Below are positions 31,008 through 39,813 of a stretch of DNA of 49,407 nt, piece after piece. Origin of the DNA: Acidimicrobiales bacterium (GTDB lineage Bacteria > Actinomycetota > Acidimicrobiia > Acidimicrobiales > JAHEJN01). The stretch covers positions 1-49,407 of the forward strand of contig JAHEJN010000018.1 in NCBI GenBank assembly GCA_024638845.1, in the 5' to 3' direction. Below the pieces are notes generated by a model. The model was not told where the DNA came from and did no database searches. It saw nothing but the letters and a program-made list of their open reading frames with translations. Position 1 is the stretch's first letter; each line of letters begins with the position of its first letter. The position numbers and the translations under genes were made by a program.

Positions 31008-31013
31008 ACCCTA
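31008..31013 (-). promoter_or_regulatory. -10-like box TAGGGT of the metallopeptidase gene
   Basis: Minus-strand TAGGGT, 7 nt before the ATG at 31000. It forms a divergent pair with the box at 31050-31055. Confidence 0.5.
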
Positions 31014-31049
31014 GGCAGTGTGGTCCGCCGCGGTGTCATCGCCTCTGCG

Positions 31050-31055
31050 TAGGGT
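31050..31055 (+). promoter_or_regulatory. -10-like box TAGGGT of the uvrD2-like gene
   Basis: TAGGGT ends 6 nt before the GTG at 31062, the same box and spacing as before the helicase at 14600. Confidence 0.5.
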
Positions 31056-31061
31056 CAGCCC

Positions 31062-33029
31062 GTGGAGGCCGACCAGGATTCGCTGCTCATCGGGCTGAGC
31101 GAGGCTCAGCGCGAGGCGGTCACCGCCGACGATCCCCTGTTGTGCATCGTTGCCGGCGCCGGCTCGGGCAAGACCCGCGTGCTCACCCGTCGGGTCGCAT
31201 GGCGGGCGGCGACCGAGTCGCTCGACCCGGCGCACACGCTGGTGCTCACCTTCACCCGCAAGGCGGCGTCGGAACTGGGCGACCGCCTGAGCAGGCTGGG
31301 CCTCCGCGACGACGTCGCGGCAGGAACATTCCACTCGCTGGCCTACGCACAGCTCCGGGCGCGCTGGAACGACCGCAACATCTCGGCACCGAAGCTCATC
31401 GATCGCCGCACCAAGCTCTTCGGCGAAGCCATGGGTGGCGTCGGCATCGACGAAGCTCGAGCCGGTCTGGCCGAGCACGACTGGGCGAGGGCACGCATGA
31501 TCGAGCCCGAGGGCTACGAGTCGGCAGCTGCTGCTGCTCGGCGGCGACCGGTGACCGACCAGTCGGAGCTCGTCGGCGCGTTCCGCGCCTTCGCCGCCCT
31601 GAAGCGAAAACGTCGTTTGGTCGACTTCGACGACCTGCTCGTGCTGGCGCTGCGAGACCTCCGCGCCGACGCCGACTACGCGGCCGCCATGGCGTGGCGG
31701 TTCCGGCATCTGTTCGTCGACGAGTTCCAGGACGTCAACCCGTTGCAGTTCGCCCTGCTCGAGGCGTGGCGAGCCGATCGACCCGACCTGTGTGTGGTGG
31801 GCGACCCCGATCAGGCGATCTACGGGTGGAACGGTGCCGATGCAAGCCACCTCGTCGACTTCGACGCTCGTCTGGGCGGCCGCACCATCGAGCTGACCGA
31901 CAACTTCCGGTCGTCGCCCGAAGTGGTCCGAGTCGCCCACCTCGTCCTGGCGGCCGACCGATCGACGCCCACGGTGCACCAACCGACAGCTCGTCCTCCG
32001 GTGATCGTCGGCCACGACGACGACCGCCTCGAGGCGGCGGGCATCGCCCGGGCCGCTCGCGACGCTCACGCTCCGGGCACCCCCTGGTCGACGCAAGCGG
32101 TTCTCGTTCGCACCAACGCTCAAACCGTACTCATCCAGGAGGCGCTCGCTGCCGCGGGTATCCCCTATCGGGTCCGAGGAGGGCGGAGCTTCGTCGAGCA
32201 CCCTGCGGTGGTCCTTGCCCTCCAACTCCTTCGTGGCCACCCCGGTCGCCTCGGTGATGCGATCGGCGATCTTCGGGCCATCGACATCACCGAACTGATG
32301 GTCAACGATGCCGGGGAGCACCTCGACGTCGTCGTGCGCCTGGCCTATGACCATCTACGGCTCGATCGCGACTGCACGGCGCGTGCGTTCGCCGAGCTGT
32401 TGGGCACCACGGTGGCGGGCGAGGTCATAGGGCCGTCGGGCGACGCCGTCGACATCGCGACCTTTCACGCGGCGAAGGGCCTCGAATGGTCGGTGGTGCA
32501 CCTGGCCGGGCTCGAGGAGGGGTACGTTCCGGTCTGGCAGGCAACGTCGCCCGAGGCGGTGGCCGAAGAACGGCGTCTCCTTCATGTGGCCATGACCCGA
32601 GCCCGAACGCACCTGAGCCTGCACTGGGCCCGCCGGCGCACATTCGGTGATCACACGACCGACCGCACCCGATCGGCCTTCTTGCGTGTCCTCGACGAAC
32701 ACCGGCTCACGGCCGACCTTCCGACCGAACCCGATCCGGGTGTTCGTGAGTCGCTTCGTTCGCGCCGTCAGGAGCTCGAGACCACCCCGCCCTTCGTCGT
32801 GGCCCGCGACGCGCTGCACGCGAGCCTGCTCGCCTGGCGCGATGCAGCAGCTCGGGCCACGAGTGTCGATCCGGCCGCGGTCGTGAGCGACGAGGTCCTC
32901 GCCGTGATCGCCGATACCAGGCCCGTCACCGACAGCGACCTGGCCGCCATCGACGGCTTCAGCTCGATGCGGCGCGCCCGGTACGGATCGAGACTGCTCG
33001 AAGTGGTCGCAGCCGCCGGCCTCGAATAG
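31062..33029 (+). CDS. UvrD2-like ATP-dependent DNA helicase with HRDC domain
   Basis: 655 residues, a superfamily 1A 3'-5' helicase. Motifs in order: LSEAQREAVTADD (Q motif), GAGSGKTRVLTRR (Walker A, about 33-45), LTFTRKAASEL, GTFHSLAY, VDEFQDVNPLQ, VGDPDQAIYGWNGAD, LTDNFRSSPEVV, ATFHAAKGLEWSVVHL and LLHVAMTRARTHL. The C-terminus (about 580-655) is an HRDC-type domain (PVTDSDLAAIDGF). In mycobacteria UvrD2 is a repair helicase with this layout. It differs from the longer helicase at 14600 by having a normal N-terminus. Convergent with the antiporter gene, gap of two bases. Confidence 0.93.
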   Translation: MEADQDSLLIGLSEAQREAVTADDPLLCIVAGAGSGKTRVLTRRVAWRAATESLDPAHTLVLTFTRKAASELGDRLSRLGLRDDVAAGTFHSLAYAQLRARWNDRNISAPKLIDRRTKLFGEAMGGVGIDEARAGLAEHDWARARMIEPEGYESAAAAARRRPVTDQSELVGAFRAFAALKRKRRLVDFDDLLVLALRDLRADADYAAAMAWRFRHLFVDEFQDVNPLQFALLEAWRADRPDLCVVGDPDQAIYGWNGADASHLVDFDARLGGRTIELTDNFRSSPEVVRVAHLVLAADRSTPTVHQPTARPPVIVGHDDDRLEAAGIARAARDAHAPGTPWSTQAVLVRTNAQTVLIQEALAAAGIPYRVRGGRSFVEHPAVVLALQLLRGHPGRLGDAIGDLRAIDITELMVNDAGEHLDVVVRLAYDHLRLDRDCTARAFAELLGTTVAGEVIGPSGDAVDIATFHAAKGLEWSVVHLAGLEEGYVPVWQATSPEAVAEERRLLHVAMTRARTHLSLHWARRRTFGDHTTDRTRSAFLRVLDEHRLTADLPTEPDPGVRESLRSRRQELETTPPFVVARDALHASLLAWRDAAARATSVDPAAVVSDEVLAVIADTRPVTDSDLAAIDGFSSMRRARYGSRLLEVVAAAGLE

Positions 33030-33031
33030 CG

Positions 33032-35170
33032 CTACAGGTCGATGGGCACGAAGACCACGGCCACGGTGGCGTCACAGTTGGCGAGGATGTACTCGACGTT
33101 GCGGCCGAGGAACGGCTTGCCCGCCGCCCGGCGGAGGCTCGTGCCCACCACCACCAGATCGACCTCCCGCTGGCGGGCGATCTTCACCAGCTCCTCGCCC
33201 GGATGGGCCGCCTGCCGGACCACGGCCTCGGCATCGACGCCGATCTCGCCGGCCAGTTCGCGAGACTGCTCGACCAGCCGCCGACCGACCGTGGCGTCGG
33301 CGGTGGGCACCGCCCGTCGGTGGAACATCCGGGGCAGCACACCCTCGTTCGCTTCGGGAGCCTCGACGTGGGCCACGATGAGCTCGGTGCCGAGCTGGCG
33401 TCCGAGGTTGAACGCGACCTCCTGGGCCGCACGCGATCCTGGCGTGGCCGCCACCGCGACCAGCGCCCGACTGAAGGCCGCCGGGAGCGGTCGGTCGAGA
33501 TTACGCGCGCGGCGGACGACCACGACCGGAATGGGCGCCTCGGACAACACGTCGTCGATGAAGGGCGAGATGAGCTGGCCGTCGACCACGTCGTGGGCAC
33601 CCAGACCGATGACACCGAATCCCAGCTCCGTTTCGCGGCGAATGGCCTCGAGCGGGCTTCCGTTCTTGACCCTGCGGTACTCGACCTCGCGCCCGTGCAA
33701 CACGTTGCGCAGCGGCTCGATGTCGGGCTCGACCTCTCCGTTGGCGACACTCAGGACGGTGACCCCCGACTCGGGCGGCCAGGCCAGGTGCAGGAGCTGC
33801 GCCGCCGCGATCGACGTCGGCTGGCCACGACTGGGCACGAGCATGCGCTGATTGCGGACCACCAGGTTGCGACTGAGGGCTGCCTCCCGGCCGAGACGCT
33901 CCATCTCGTCGGGCGTGCCTTGGTAGTTGTGGACGACTGCTCGCAGCGAAACCGAGGCGAAGATCGAGGTGATGACCGGCACCAGGACGATGACGGTGAA
34001 CGCGGTGTTGGAGAACACACCGAGCTCGAGCCCCACCGTCGCGATGACCACCTCGAGCGCACCACGTGCGTTGAGGCCGGCGCCGAGGGCCAGACCGGCG
34101 CGATGGGTACGGCCCGCGACCCGAGCACCGGCGTAGGCACCGATGAACTTGGCCACGATCGCGACGAGCACGACGACGGCCGTCCAGCGCAGCGCGGTTG
34201 CCGACCGCAGCGTCTGCAGATCGATGCGCAACCCCGCAGTTGCGAAGAACAGGGGGGCGAACATCGTGAAGGTGATCGACTCGAGGTGATGACGCGTGTC
34301 GTGATGCTGAAAGCGCGAACGAGCCAGGACGACGCCGGCGACGAAGGCACCGAGCACCGCTTCGACACCGAGTCGCTGCGTGATGACCCCCGCGCCGAGG
34401 GCGACAAGGATGCTCACGGTGAGGGCCCCGCCGAGGTTCTCGCCCCTCCGACGGACGCGGCGCAGGCCGAAGTCGACCAGCCGCTGGCCCACGGTCAGCA
34501 TGCCCACGAGGAACAGGGCCATGCCGCCGACCGTCGTGGCAACGCCGCCGAGCGAGACGGAGCCCGAGCCGGCAACGCCGGCGAACACACCGAGCAGCAT
34601 CCAGCCGACGAGGTCGTTGGCCATCCCGACTGCCACCGTGATCTGGCCGAAGTCGCGGCGCATCATGCCCATCTCCGACAGGATCTTGGCCACCACGGCC
34701 AACGCCGAGACGCTCAACGCCGTGGCCACGAAGAACGCAAAGGTGACCCGATCGACGTCCTGGCCGAGGAACGTCTCGGCCGGCAGGAGCAGGCCCACCA
34801 CCAGACCTCCGGCGAAGGGCAGGAGCAGGCTGCCGGTGGCCACGAGCGTCACGGGGCGACCGAGCTTGCGAATCAACGCGAGGTCGGTTTCGAAGCCGGT
34901 GACGATGAGCAACAGGAACAGGCCGATCCAGCTGATGCCGAGCAAGGCCGCCGACTGGGTCTCGCTCTCGGGGAGGAACCAGTGGAAACCATCGGGCCAC
35001 AGCTCACCGAACACCGACGGACCCAGCACCAGTCCGGCGATGAGCTCGCCGATGACCGACGGCAGGCCCACCTTGCGGGCGGTGTAGCCGAGGGCGCGGG
35101 CAAACAGGAGCAGGGTGAACAGCTGGACCCAGAAGACCAGCAGTTCGTGTTCTTCGATGGGGATCAGCAC
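33032..35170 (-). CDS. CPA2-family cation/proton antiporter with C-terminal USP domains
   Basis: 712 residues. The first ~420 hold about 12-13 membrane spans of a Na+(K+)/H+ exchanger (GLPSVIGELIAGLVLGPSVFG near the start, LGAFVAGVVLARS, LGAGLNARGALEVVIATVGLELG), followed by two universal-stress-protein-like domains; the last ends DLVVVGTSLRRAAGKPFLGRNVEYILANC, with the USP GTS/G phosphate-binding pattern. The USP part may sense nucleotide. The GTG at 35170 is chosen because it begins just after the xth stop (7 bp); the open frame upstream lies within xth. Same transcript as xth is likely. Confidence 0.88.
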   Translation of the reverse strand: MLIPIEEHELLVFWVQLFTLLLFARALGYTARKVGLPSVIGELIAGLVLGPSVFGELWPDGFHWFLPESETQSAALLGISWIGLFLLLIVTGFETDLALIRKLGRPVTLVATGSLLLPFAGGLVVGLLLPAETFLGQDVDRVTFAFFVATALSVSALAVVAKILSEMGMMRRDFGQITVAVGMANDLVGWMLLGVFAGVAGSGSVSLGGVATTVGGMALFLVGMLTVGQRLVDFGLRRVRRRGENLGGALTVSILVALGAGVITQRLGVEAVLGAFVAGVVLARSRFQHHDTRHHLESITFTMFAPLFFATAGLRIDLQTLRSATALRWTAVVVLVAIVAKFIGAYAGARVAGRTHRAGLALGAGLNARGALEVVIATVGLELGVFSNTAFTVIVLVPVITSIFASVSLRAVVHNYQGTPDEMERLGREAALSRNLVVRNQRMLVPSRGQPTSIAAAQLLHLAWPPESGVTVLSVANGEVEPDIEPLRNVLHGREVEYRRVKNGSPLEAIRRETELGFGVIGLGAHDVVDGQLISPFIDDVLSEAPIPVVVVRRARNLDRPLPAAFSRALVAVAATPGSRAAQEVAFNLGRQLGTELIVAHVEAPEANEGVLPRMFHRRAVPTADATVGRRLVEQSRELAGEIGVDAEAVVRQAAHPGEELVKIARQREVDLVVVGTSLRRAAGKPFLGRNVEYILANCDATVAVVFVPIDL

Positions 35171-35177
35171 GAGCGAC

Positions 35178-35951
35178 TCACCCCAGATCGACCAGCACGG
35201 GCGCGTGATCGGATGGCTTGTCGCCCTTGCGGGCGTTGCGGTCGACAACCACCCACTCGGTGCGGTCGGCGATCGACTCGGTGCCCAGCAGCAGATCGAT
35301 ACGCATTCCTTGACGTTTGTGGAAGCGCCCGGCCTGGTAGTCCCAGTAGGTGTAGAGACCGTCGGGCTCGGGATACTGCCGACGGAACAGATCGACCAGC
35401 CCCCAGTCGTAGAGTGCAGCGAGCGCCTCCCGCTCGGGCTCGGTCACGTGCGTGGAGCCTTCGAAGGCCTTCGGGTCCCAGACGTCGCGGTCCTCGGGGG
35501 CGATGTTGAAGTCGCCCACGACGAGCACTGGGTCGTCGGGTGTGTGCTGCTGGGCCAGATGGTTCCGTAGCCGGTCGAGCCATTCGAGCTTGTACGTGTA
35601 GTGCGGGTCGTCGATGGCGCGGCCATTGGGGATGTAGCCGCTCGCGATGCGGACACCGCCGCAGGTTGCCCAGCACAGACGGGCATCGGTGTCGGGGACC
35701 CCGCCATCGGCGAAGTCGACGGCCGGATCGTCGAGGCCGACCCTCGAGAGGATGGCGACGCCGTTCCATTGGCCCTGCCCGTGGTGAAACGTCTCGTAGC
35801 CGAGCGCTTCGAAGGTGAGCGCCGGAAACGCATCGTTGGCGAGCTTGGTCTCCTGCATGCACAACACGTCGGGCTGGGCCAACGACAGCCATTCCTCGAC
35901 GCGGGCCAGACGGGCGTTGAGGGAGTTCACGTTCCAGCTGACGACACGCAC
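35178..35951 (-). CDS. xth: Exodeoxyribonuclease III (AP endonuclease)
   Basis: Cuts at abasic sites and trims 3' ends in base excision repair. 257 residues of the exonuclease/endonuclease/phosphatase fold: VVSWNVNSLNAR at the start, CMQETKL (catalytic Glu), GYIPNGRA, VVGDFNIAPEDRDVW (Asp, Asn), TYWDYQAGRFHKRQGMRIDLLL and the final KPSDHAPVLVDL (Asp-His). The GTG at 35951 has TACTCT 6 nt upstream, which points to a leaderless mRNA. Divergent from kgd. Confidence 0.94.
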   Translation of the reverse strand: MRVVSWNVNSLNARLARVEEWLSLAQPDVLCMQETKLANDAFPALTFEALGYETFHHGQGQWNGVAILSRVGLDDPAVDFADGGVPDTDARLCWATCGGVRIASGYIPNGRAIDDPHYTYKLEWLDRLRNHLAQQHTPDDPVLVVGDFNIAPEDRDVWDPKAFEGSTHVTEPEREALAALYDWGLVDLFRRQYPEPDGLYTYWDYQAGRFHKRQGMRIDLLLGTESIADRTEWVVVDRNARKGDKPSDHAPVLVDLG

Positions 35952-35957
35952 GACGCG

Positions 35958-35963
35958 AGAGTA
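35958..35963 (-). promoter_or_regulatory. -10-like box TACTCT of xth
   Basis: Minus-strand TACTCT ending 6 nt before the GTG at 35951. Confidence 0.4.
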
Positions 35964-36009
35964 TCGGGTGAGTTTGTCCACGCCCTCGGTGGCGCGCACC
36001 ACTCTGTCG

Positions 36010-36015
36010 TAGACT
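36010..36015 (+). promoter_or_regulatory. -10-like box TAGACT of kgd
   Basis: TAGACT ends 8 nt before the ATG at 36024. It forms a divergent promoter pair with the xth box about 50 bp away. Confidence 0.4.
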
Positions 36016-36023
36016 CGGCCGCG

Positions 36024-39000
36024 ATGACCGATCAATCCGCGATCTCGCCCGGCCAGAACTCATGGCTCGTCGACGAGATGCGCGAGCAGTACCTGACCGA
36101 CCCCGAATCGGTCCCGCAATCGTGGCGCGACATGTTCGAGGGACGCGACACCTCGCCCCACGAGGAGGCGACGGCACCGACCGAGCCGATGACGCAGACC
36201 TCCGACACCATCTCTGAGCGGGCGATCACGTCACCGGTACCGGCACCCGAGCCTGCTCCTGCACCCGCAATGGCCCCGAGTACAGCACCACCGTCACCGG
36301 CACCGGCGGTCGCACCGAGTACCGCATCCGTCGAGGAGGCGCCGGCACCGGCGGTCGCACCGAGTACCGCATCCGTCGAGGAGGCGCCGGCACCCGCCGA
36401 GCACACGGGTCCCGAAACCCAGCCCCTCCGGGGGGCCGCCGCTCGCATCGTGGCGAACATGGAGGCCAGCCTGGGCGTTCCGACCGCCACGAGCTTCCGG
36501 GAGGTGCCGGCCCGGCTGCTCGAGGTGAACCGCCAGATCATCAACGGCTACCTGGGGCGCACCCGCGGGGGCAAGGTGTCGTTCACCCACCTCATCGGCT
36601 ATGCCGTCGTGCGGGCCATCGCCGACCACATGCCGGCCATGAATGCCGGGTTCGTCCCGGCCGATGGCAGTGAACCGCCCAAGGTCATCCGCCATGAACA
36701 CGTTGGTCTCGGAGTGGCGGTCGACGTCGAGAAGGCCGACGGCTCGCGCACGCTCATGGTCCCGTGTGTGAAAGACGCCGACACGCTCGACTTCCGCGCC
36801 TTCGTCGACGCCTACGAGGCCCTCATCACCAAGGTCCGCAACAACAACCTCTCGCCCGACGACTTCGCCGGCACCACGGTGAGCCTCACCAACCCGGGAA
36901 CCATCGGCACCATGCAGTCGGTGCCTCGTCTCATGGCCGGTCAGGGACTCATCGTCGGCGTCGGTTCGATTGCCTATCCCACCGAGTTCCAGGCCGCGAG
37001 TCCGCAGCTGCTGGCCGAGCTCGGTGTGTCGAAGATCATCACGCTCTCGTCGACCTATGACCACCGCATCATCCAGGGTGCCGAGTCGGGTCTGTTCCTG
37101 AAGAAGGTGCACGAGCTCATGCTCGGCGAGGAGGACTTCTACGTCGACGCCATGGCCGCCATGGGCGTGCCCTACGAGGCGGTCAAGTGGCGCCGCGACG
37201 TCATGGCCGTCGACCGCGAGACGTCGATGCTGGAGAAGCAGTCGCAGGTCGATGCGCTGATCCACATGTACCGGGTTCGCGGCCACCTCATCGCCGACGT
37301 CGACCCGCTCGGGCTCAAGGAGGTGCAGATGCACTCCGAGCTCGACCCGGCGACCTACGGGCTCACCATCTGGGACCTCGAGCGAGAGTTCCTCACCACC
37401 GGCCTCACCGGCGCCGAAGCGGTGGACGGCGGCGCGAAGATGAAGCTCTCCGACATCCTCCACCTCCTCCGCGACGCCTACTGCCGCACGATCGGCGTCG
37501 AGTACATGCATGTCGAGGACCTCGACGAGAAGCGCTGGATCCAGTACTCGCTCGAAGGCCATGGCACTGACATCGACACCGACGAGAAGCTGCACATCCT
37601 CGACCGTCTGTCGGCCGCCGAGGCACTCGAGAAGTTCCTCGGGACCAAGTACGTCGGCCAGAAGCGATTCGGCATCGAGGGTGCCGAATCGGCCATCCCG
37701 ATTCTCGACACCCTCATCGGCGACGCCGCCGACTCCGGTCTCGAGTCGGTGGTGATGGGCATGGCCCATCGCGGCCGGCTCAACGTCTTGGTGAACATCG
37801 TCGGCAAGGAGTTCGAGAAGCTCTTCAGCGAGTTCGAGGCCCCCATCGACACCGACTCGATCCAGGGTGGGGGCGACGTGAAGTACCACCTCGGCCAGAG
37901 GGGCGTCTTCACCAGCCGCAGCGGCAACACCATCCCGATCGAGCTGGCCGCGAATCCGTCGCACCTCGAGGCGGTCGACCCTGTCGTCGCCGGCATGGTG
38001 CGGGCCCGCATGGACCTCATCAACAAGCACCACGACGACAACCCGCGGTATCCCGTGCTGCCCCTCACTATCCACGGCGACGCGGCCTTCGCCGGCCAGG
38101 GGGTCGTGGCCGAGACCCTCGCCATGAGTCAGATCCGTGGGTACAAGGTGGGCGGCACCATCCACCTCGTCATCAACAACCAGCTCGGCTTCACCACCAC
38201 CCCCGAGTCCTCCCGCTCCAGCACCTACGCCACCGATGTGGCCCGCACCGTGCAGGCACCCATCTTCCACGTGAACGGCGACGACCCGGAAGCCTGTGCC
38301 CGCGTGGCGCATCTGGCCTTCGAGTACCGCCAGCGGTTCAACAAGGACGTCGTGATCGACATGTGGTGCTATCGCCGCCACGGTCACAACGAAGGCGACG
38401 ACCCCAGCTATACGCAGCCGCTCATGTACCGGCGCATCCAGGAGCATCCGAGCACCCGTGAGCGGTATGTGGCCGCCCTGGTGAAGAGCAACGAGCTCAC
38501 GCCCGAAGATGCCGAGGCCGCCCAGGCTGCGTTCCACGACGCGCTCCAGATGGCCCTCGATCTCACTCGTGACCACGCGCCGCCGCCAGGGCTGATGGCC
38601 AAGCCGCCCCCCGAACCGGTCGGTGTACTGGGTCCGGTCGCCACCTCGGTGTCGAAGGTGCTGCTCGACCATGTCTTCGAGCCGCTGTTCAAGGCACCCA
38701 CCGACGACTTCATGCTCCATCCGAAGCTGGCCAGGCAGTTCGCGATCCGCGAGGCCATGTACCGCAACGACGGCATGGTCGACTGGGCCCTCGCCGAGGC
38801 GTTGGCCTTCGGCACGCTCCTGTCCGAGGGGACCTCGATCCGGCTGGCCGGCCAGGACTCGCGGCGCGGCACGTTCTCGCACCGGCACTCGACCCTCGTG
38901 TGCTTCGAGACAGCCGCCGAGCACGTACCGTTGCGCACCCTGTGCGAGGACGGTGCCGAGCTGTGGGTCTACGACTCGCTGCTCTCCGAGTACGCCGCCC

Positions 39001-39803
39001 TCGGCTTCGAGTACGGCTACTCGGTGACCAACACCGACGCGTTGGTGATCTGGGAAGCCCAGTTCGGCGACTTCATGAACGGCGCCCAGATCATCATCGA
39101 CCAGTTCATCGTCGGCGCCGAAGACAAGTGGAAACAGAAGAGCGGGCTCGTGATGCTCCTCCCCCACGGCTACGAGGGTCAGGGCCCCGAGCACTCGTCG
39201 GGGCGGATCGAGCGCTTCCTCCTCCTCGCAGCCGAGGACAACATCCAGGTGGTCAACTGCACCACCGCGGCTCAGCTGTTCCACGTGCTGCGCCGTCAGA
39301 TCTGCCGGGCCACACCCAAACCGCTCATGCTGTTCACGCCCAAGTCCCTGCTCCGGGCCCGGGGGACGCAGTCGCCGGTGAGCGAGCTCATCGATGGCAC
39401 CTTCCACGAAGTCCTCGACGACACCCTCGTCGATCCGGAACAGGTGCGGCGGGTGGTCTTCACCTCGGGCAAGGTCGGCCCCGAGCTCCAGGCGCTACGC
39501 GACGAACGGTCGGCCCCGGTTGCCATCGTCCGGGTCGAGCAGCTGTATCCGTGGCCGGTCAAGCAGGTAGCCGACGCACTGAACCGGTACCCGCATGCGG
39601 GCGAGATCGTGTGGCTCCAGGAAGAGCCCGAGAACATGGGAGCCTGGAACTTCGTGAAGGGGCGCTTCTACGAGGCCCACGAGGAAACCCACATCATCCG
39701 GAGGATGAGCCGCTACGAGTCGGGCAGCCCGGCCACCGGCAGCGCGAAGATCCACGCGCAGGAGCAAGCCACCCTTCTCGACCGCGCGCTGACGCTCGAT
39801 TGA
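36024..39803 (+). CDS. kgd: Multifunctional 2-oxoglutarate decarboxylase/dehydrogenase E1-E2 (Kgd)
   Basis: 1259 residues, the actinobacterial fused form. Order: short E1 N-terminal segment (NSWLVDEMREQYLTDPESVPQ), an Ala/Pro-rich linker (about 50-130), an E2-type acyltransferase domain (about 132-360, RLLEVNRQIINGYL, TVSLTNPGTIGT, and STYDHRIIQGAESG with the active-site His), then the E1 decarboxylase from about 390: GMAHRGRLNVL, NPSHLEAVDPVV, the ThDP motif GDAAFAGQG...NNQLGFTT, and RRHGHNEGDDPSYTQP. It has no lipoyl domain, as in mycobacteria, so it works with another protein's lipoyl domain. It serves the TCA cycle. The MFS gene follows after 10 bp. Confidence 0.95.
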   Translation: MTDQSAISPGQNSWLVDEMREQYLTDPESVPQSWRDMFEGRDTSPHEEATAPTEPMTQTSDTISERAITSPVPAPEPAPAPAMAPSTAPPSPAPAVAPSTASVEEAPAPAVAPSTASVEEAPAPAEHTGPETQPLRGAAARIVANMEASLGVPTATSFREVPARLLEVNRQIINGYLGRTRGGKVSFTHLIGYAVVRAIADHMPAMNAGFVPADGSEPPKVIRHEHVGLGVAVDVEKADGSRTLMVPCVKDADTLDFRAFVDAYEALITKVRNNNLSPDDFAGTTVSLTNPGTIGTMQSVPRLMAGQGLIVGVGSIAYPTEFQAASPQLLAELGVSKIITLSSTYDHRIIQGAESGLFLKKVHELMLGEEDFYVDAMAAMGVPYEAVKWRRDVMAVDRETSMLEKQSQVDALIHMYRVRGHLIADVDPLGLKEVQMHSELDPATYGLTIWDLEREFLTTGLTGAEAVDGGAKMKLSDILHLLRDAYCRTIGVEYMHVEDLDEKRWIQYSLEGHGTDIDTDEKLHILDRLSAAEALEKFLGTKYVGQKRFGIEGAESAIPILDTLIGDAADSGLESVVMGMAHRGRLNVLVNIVGKEFEKLFSEFEAPIDTDSIQGGGDVKYHLGQRGVFTSRSGNTIPIELAANPSHLEAVDPVVAGMVRARMDLINKHHDDNPRYPVLPLTIHGDAAFAGQGVVAETLAMSQIRGYKVGGTIHLVINNQLGFTTTPESSRSSTYATDVARTVQAPIFHVNGDDPEACARVAHLAFEYRQRFNKDVVIDMWCYRRHGHNEGDDPSYTQPLMYRRIQEHPSTRERYVAALVKSNELTPEDAEAAQAAFHDALQMALDLTRDHAPPPGLMAKPPPEPVGVLGPVATSVSKVLLDHVFEPLFKAPTDDFMLHPKLARQFAIREAMYRNDGMVDWALAEALAFGTLLSEGTSIRLAGQDSRRGTFSHRHSTLVCFETAAEHVPLRTLCEDGAELWVYDSLLSEYAALGFEYGYSVTNTDALVIWEAQFGDFMNGAQIIIDQFIVGAEDKWKQKSGLVMLLPHGYEGQGPEHSSGRIERFLLLAAEDNIQVVNCTTAAQLFHVLRRQICRATPKPLMLFTPKSLLRARGTQSPVSELIDGTFHEVLDDTLVDPEQVRRVVFTSGKVGPELQALRDERSAPVAIVRVEQLYPWPVKQVADALNRYPHAGEIVWLQEEPENMGAWNFVKGRFYEAHEETHIIRRMSRYESGSPATGSAKIHAQEQATLLDRALTLD
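36301..36390. repeat. Exact 45-bp tandem duplication in the kgd linker
   Basis: 36301-36345 and 36346-36390 are identical; they encode a 15-residue Ala/Pro/Val unit (APAVAPSTASVEEAP) twice. A partial third unit follows. Confidence 0.95.
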
Positions 39804-39813
39804 TCGAGCCCGA

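Noticed and set aside
36294-39407. Long minus-strand open frame of about 1037 codons opposite kgd
   Set aside because: Antisense of a clearly recognised gene; composition rich in Val/Gly/His/Asp as usual for such shadows, with no motifs.
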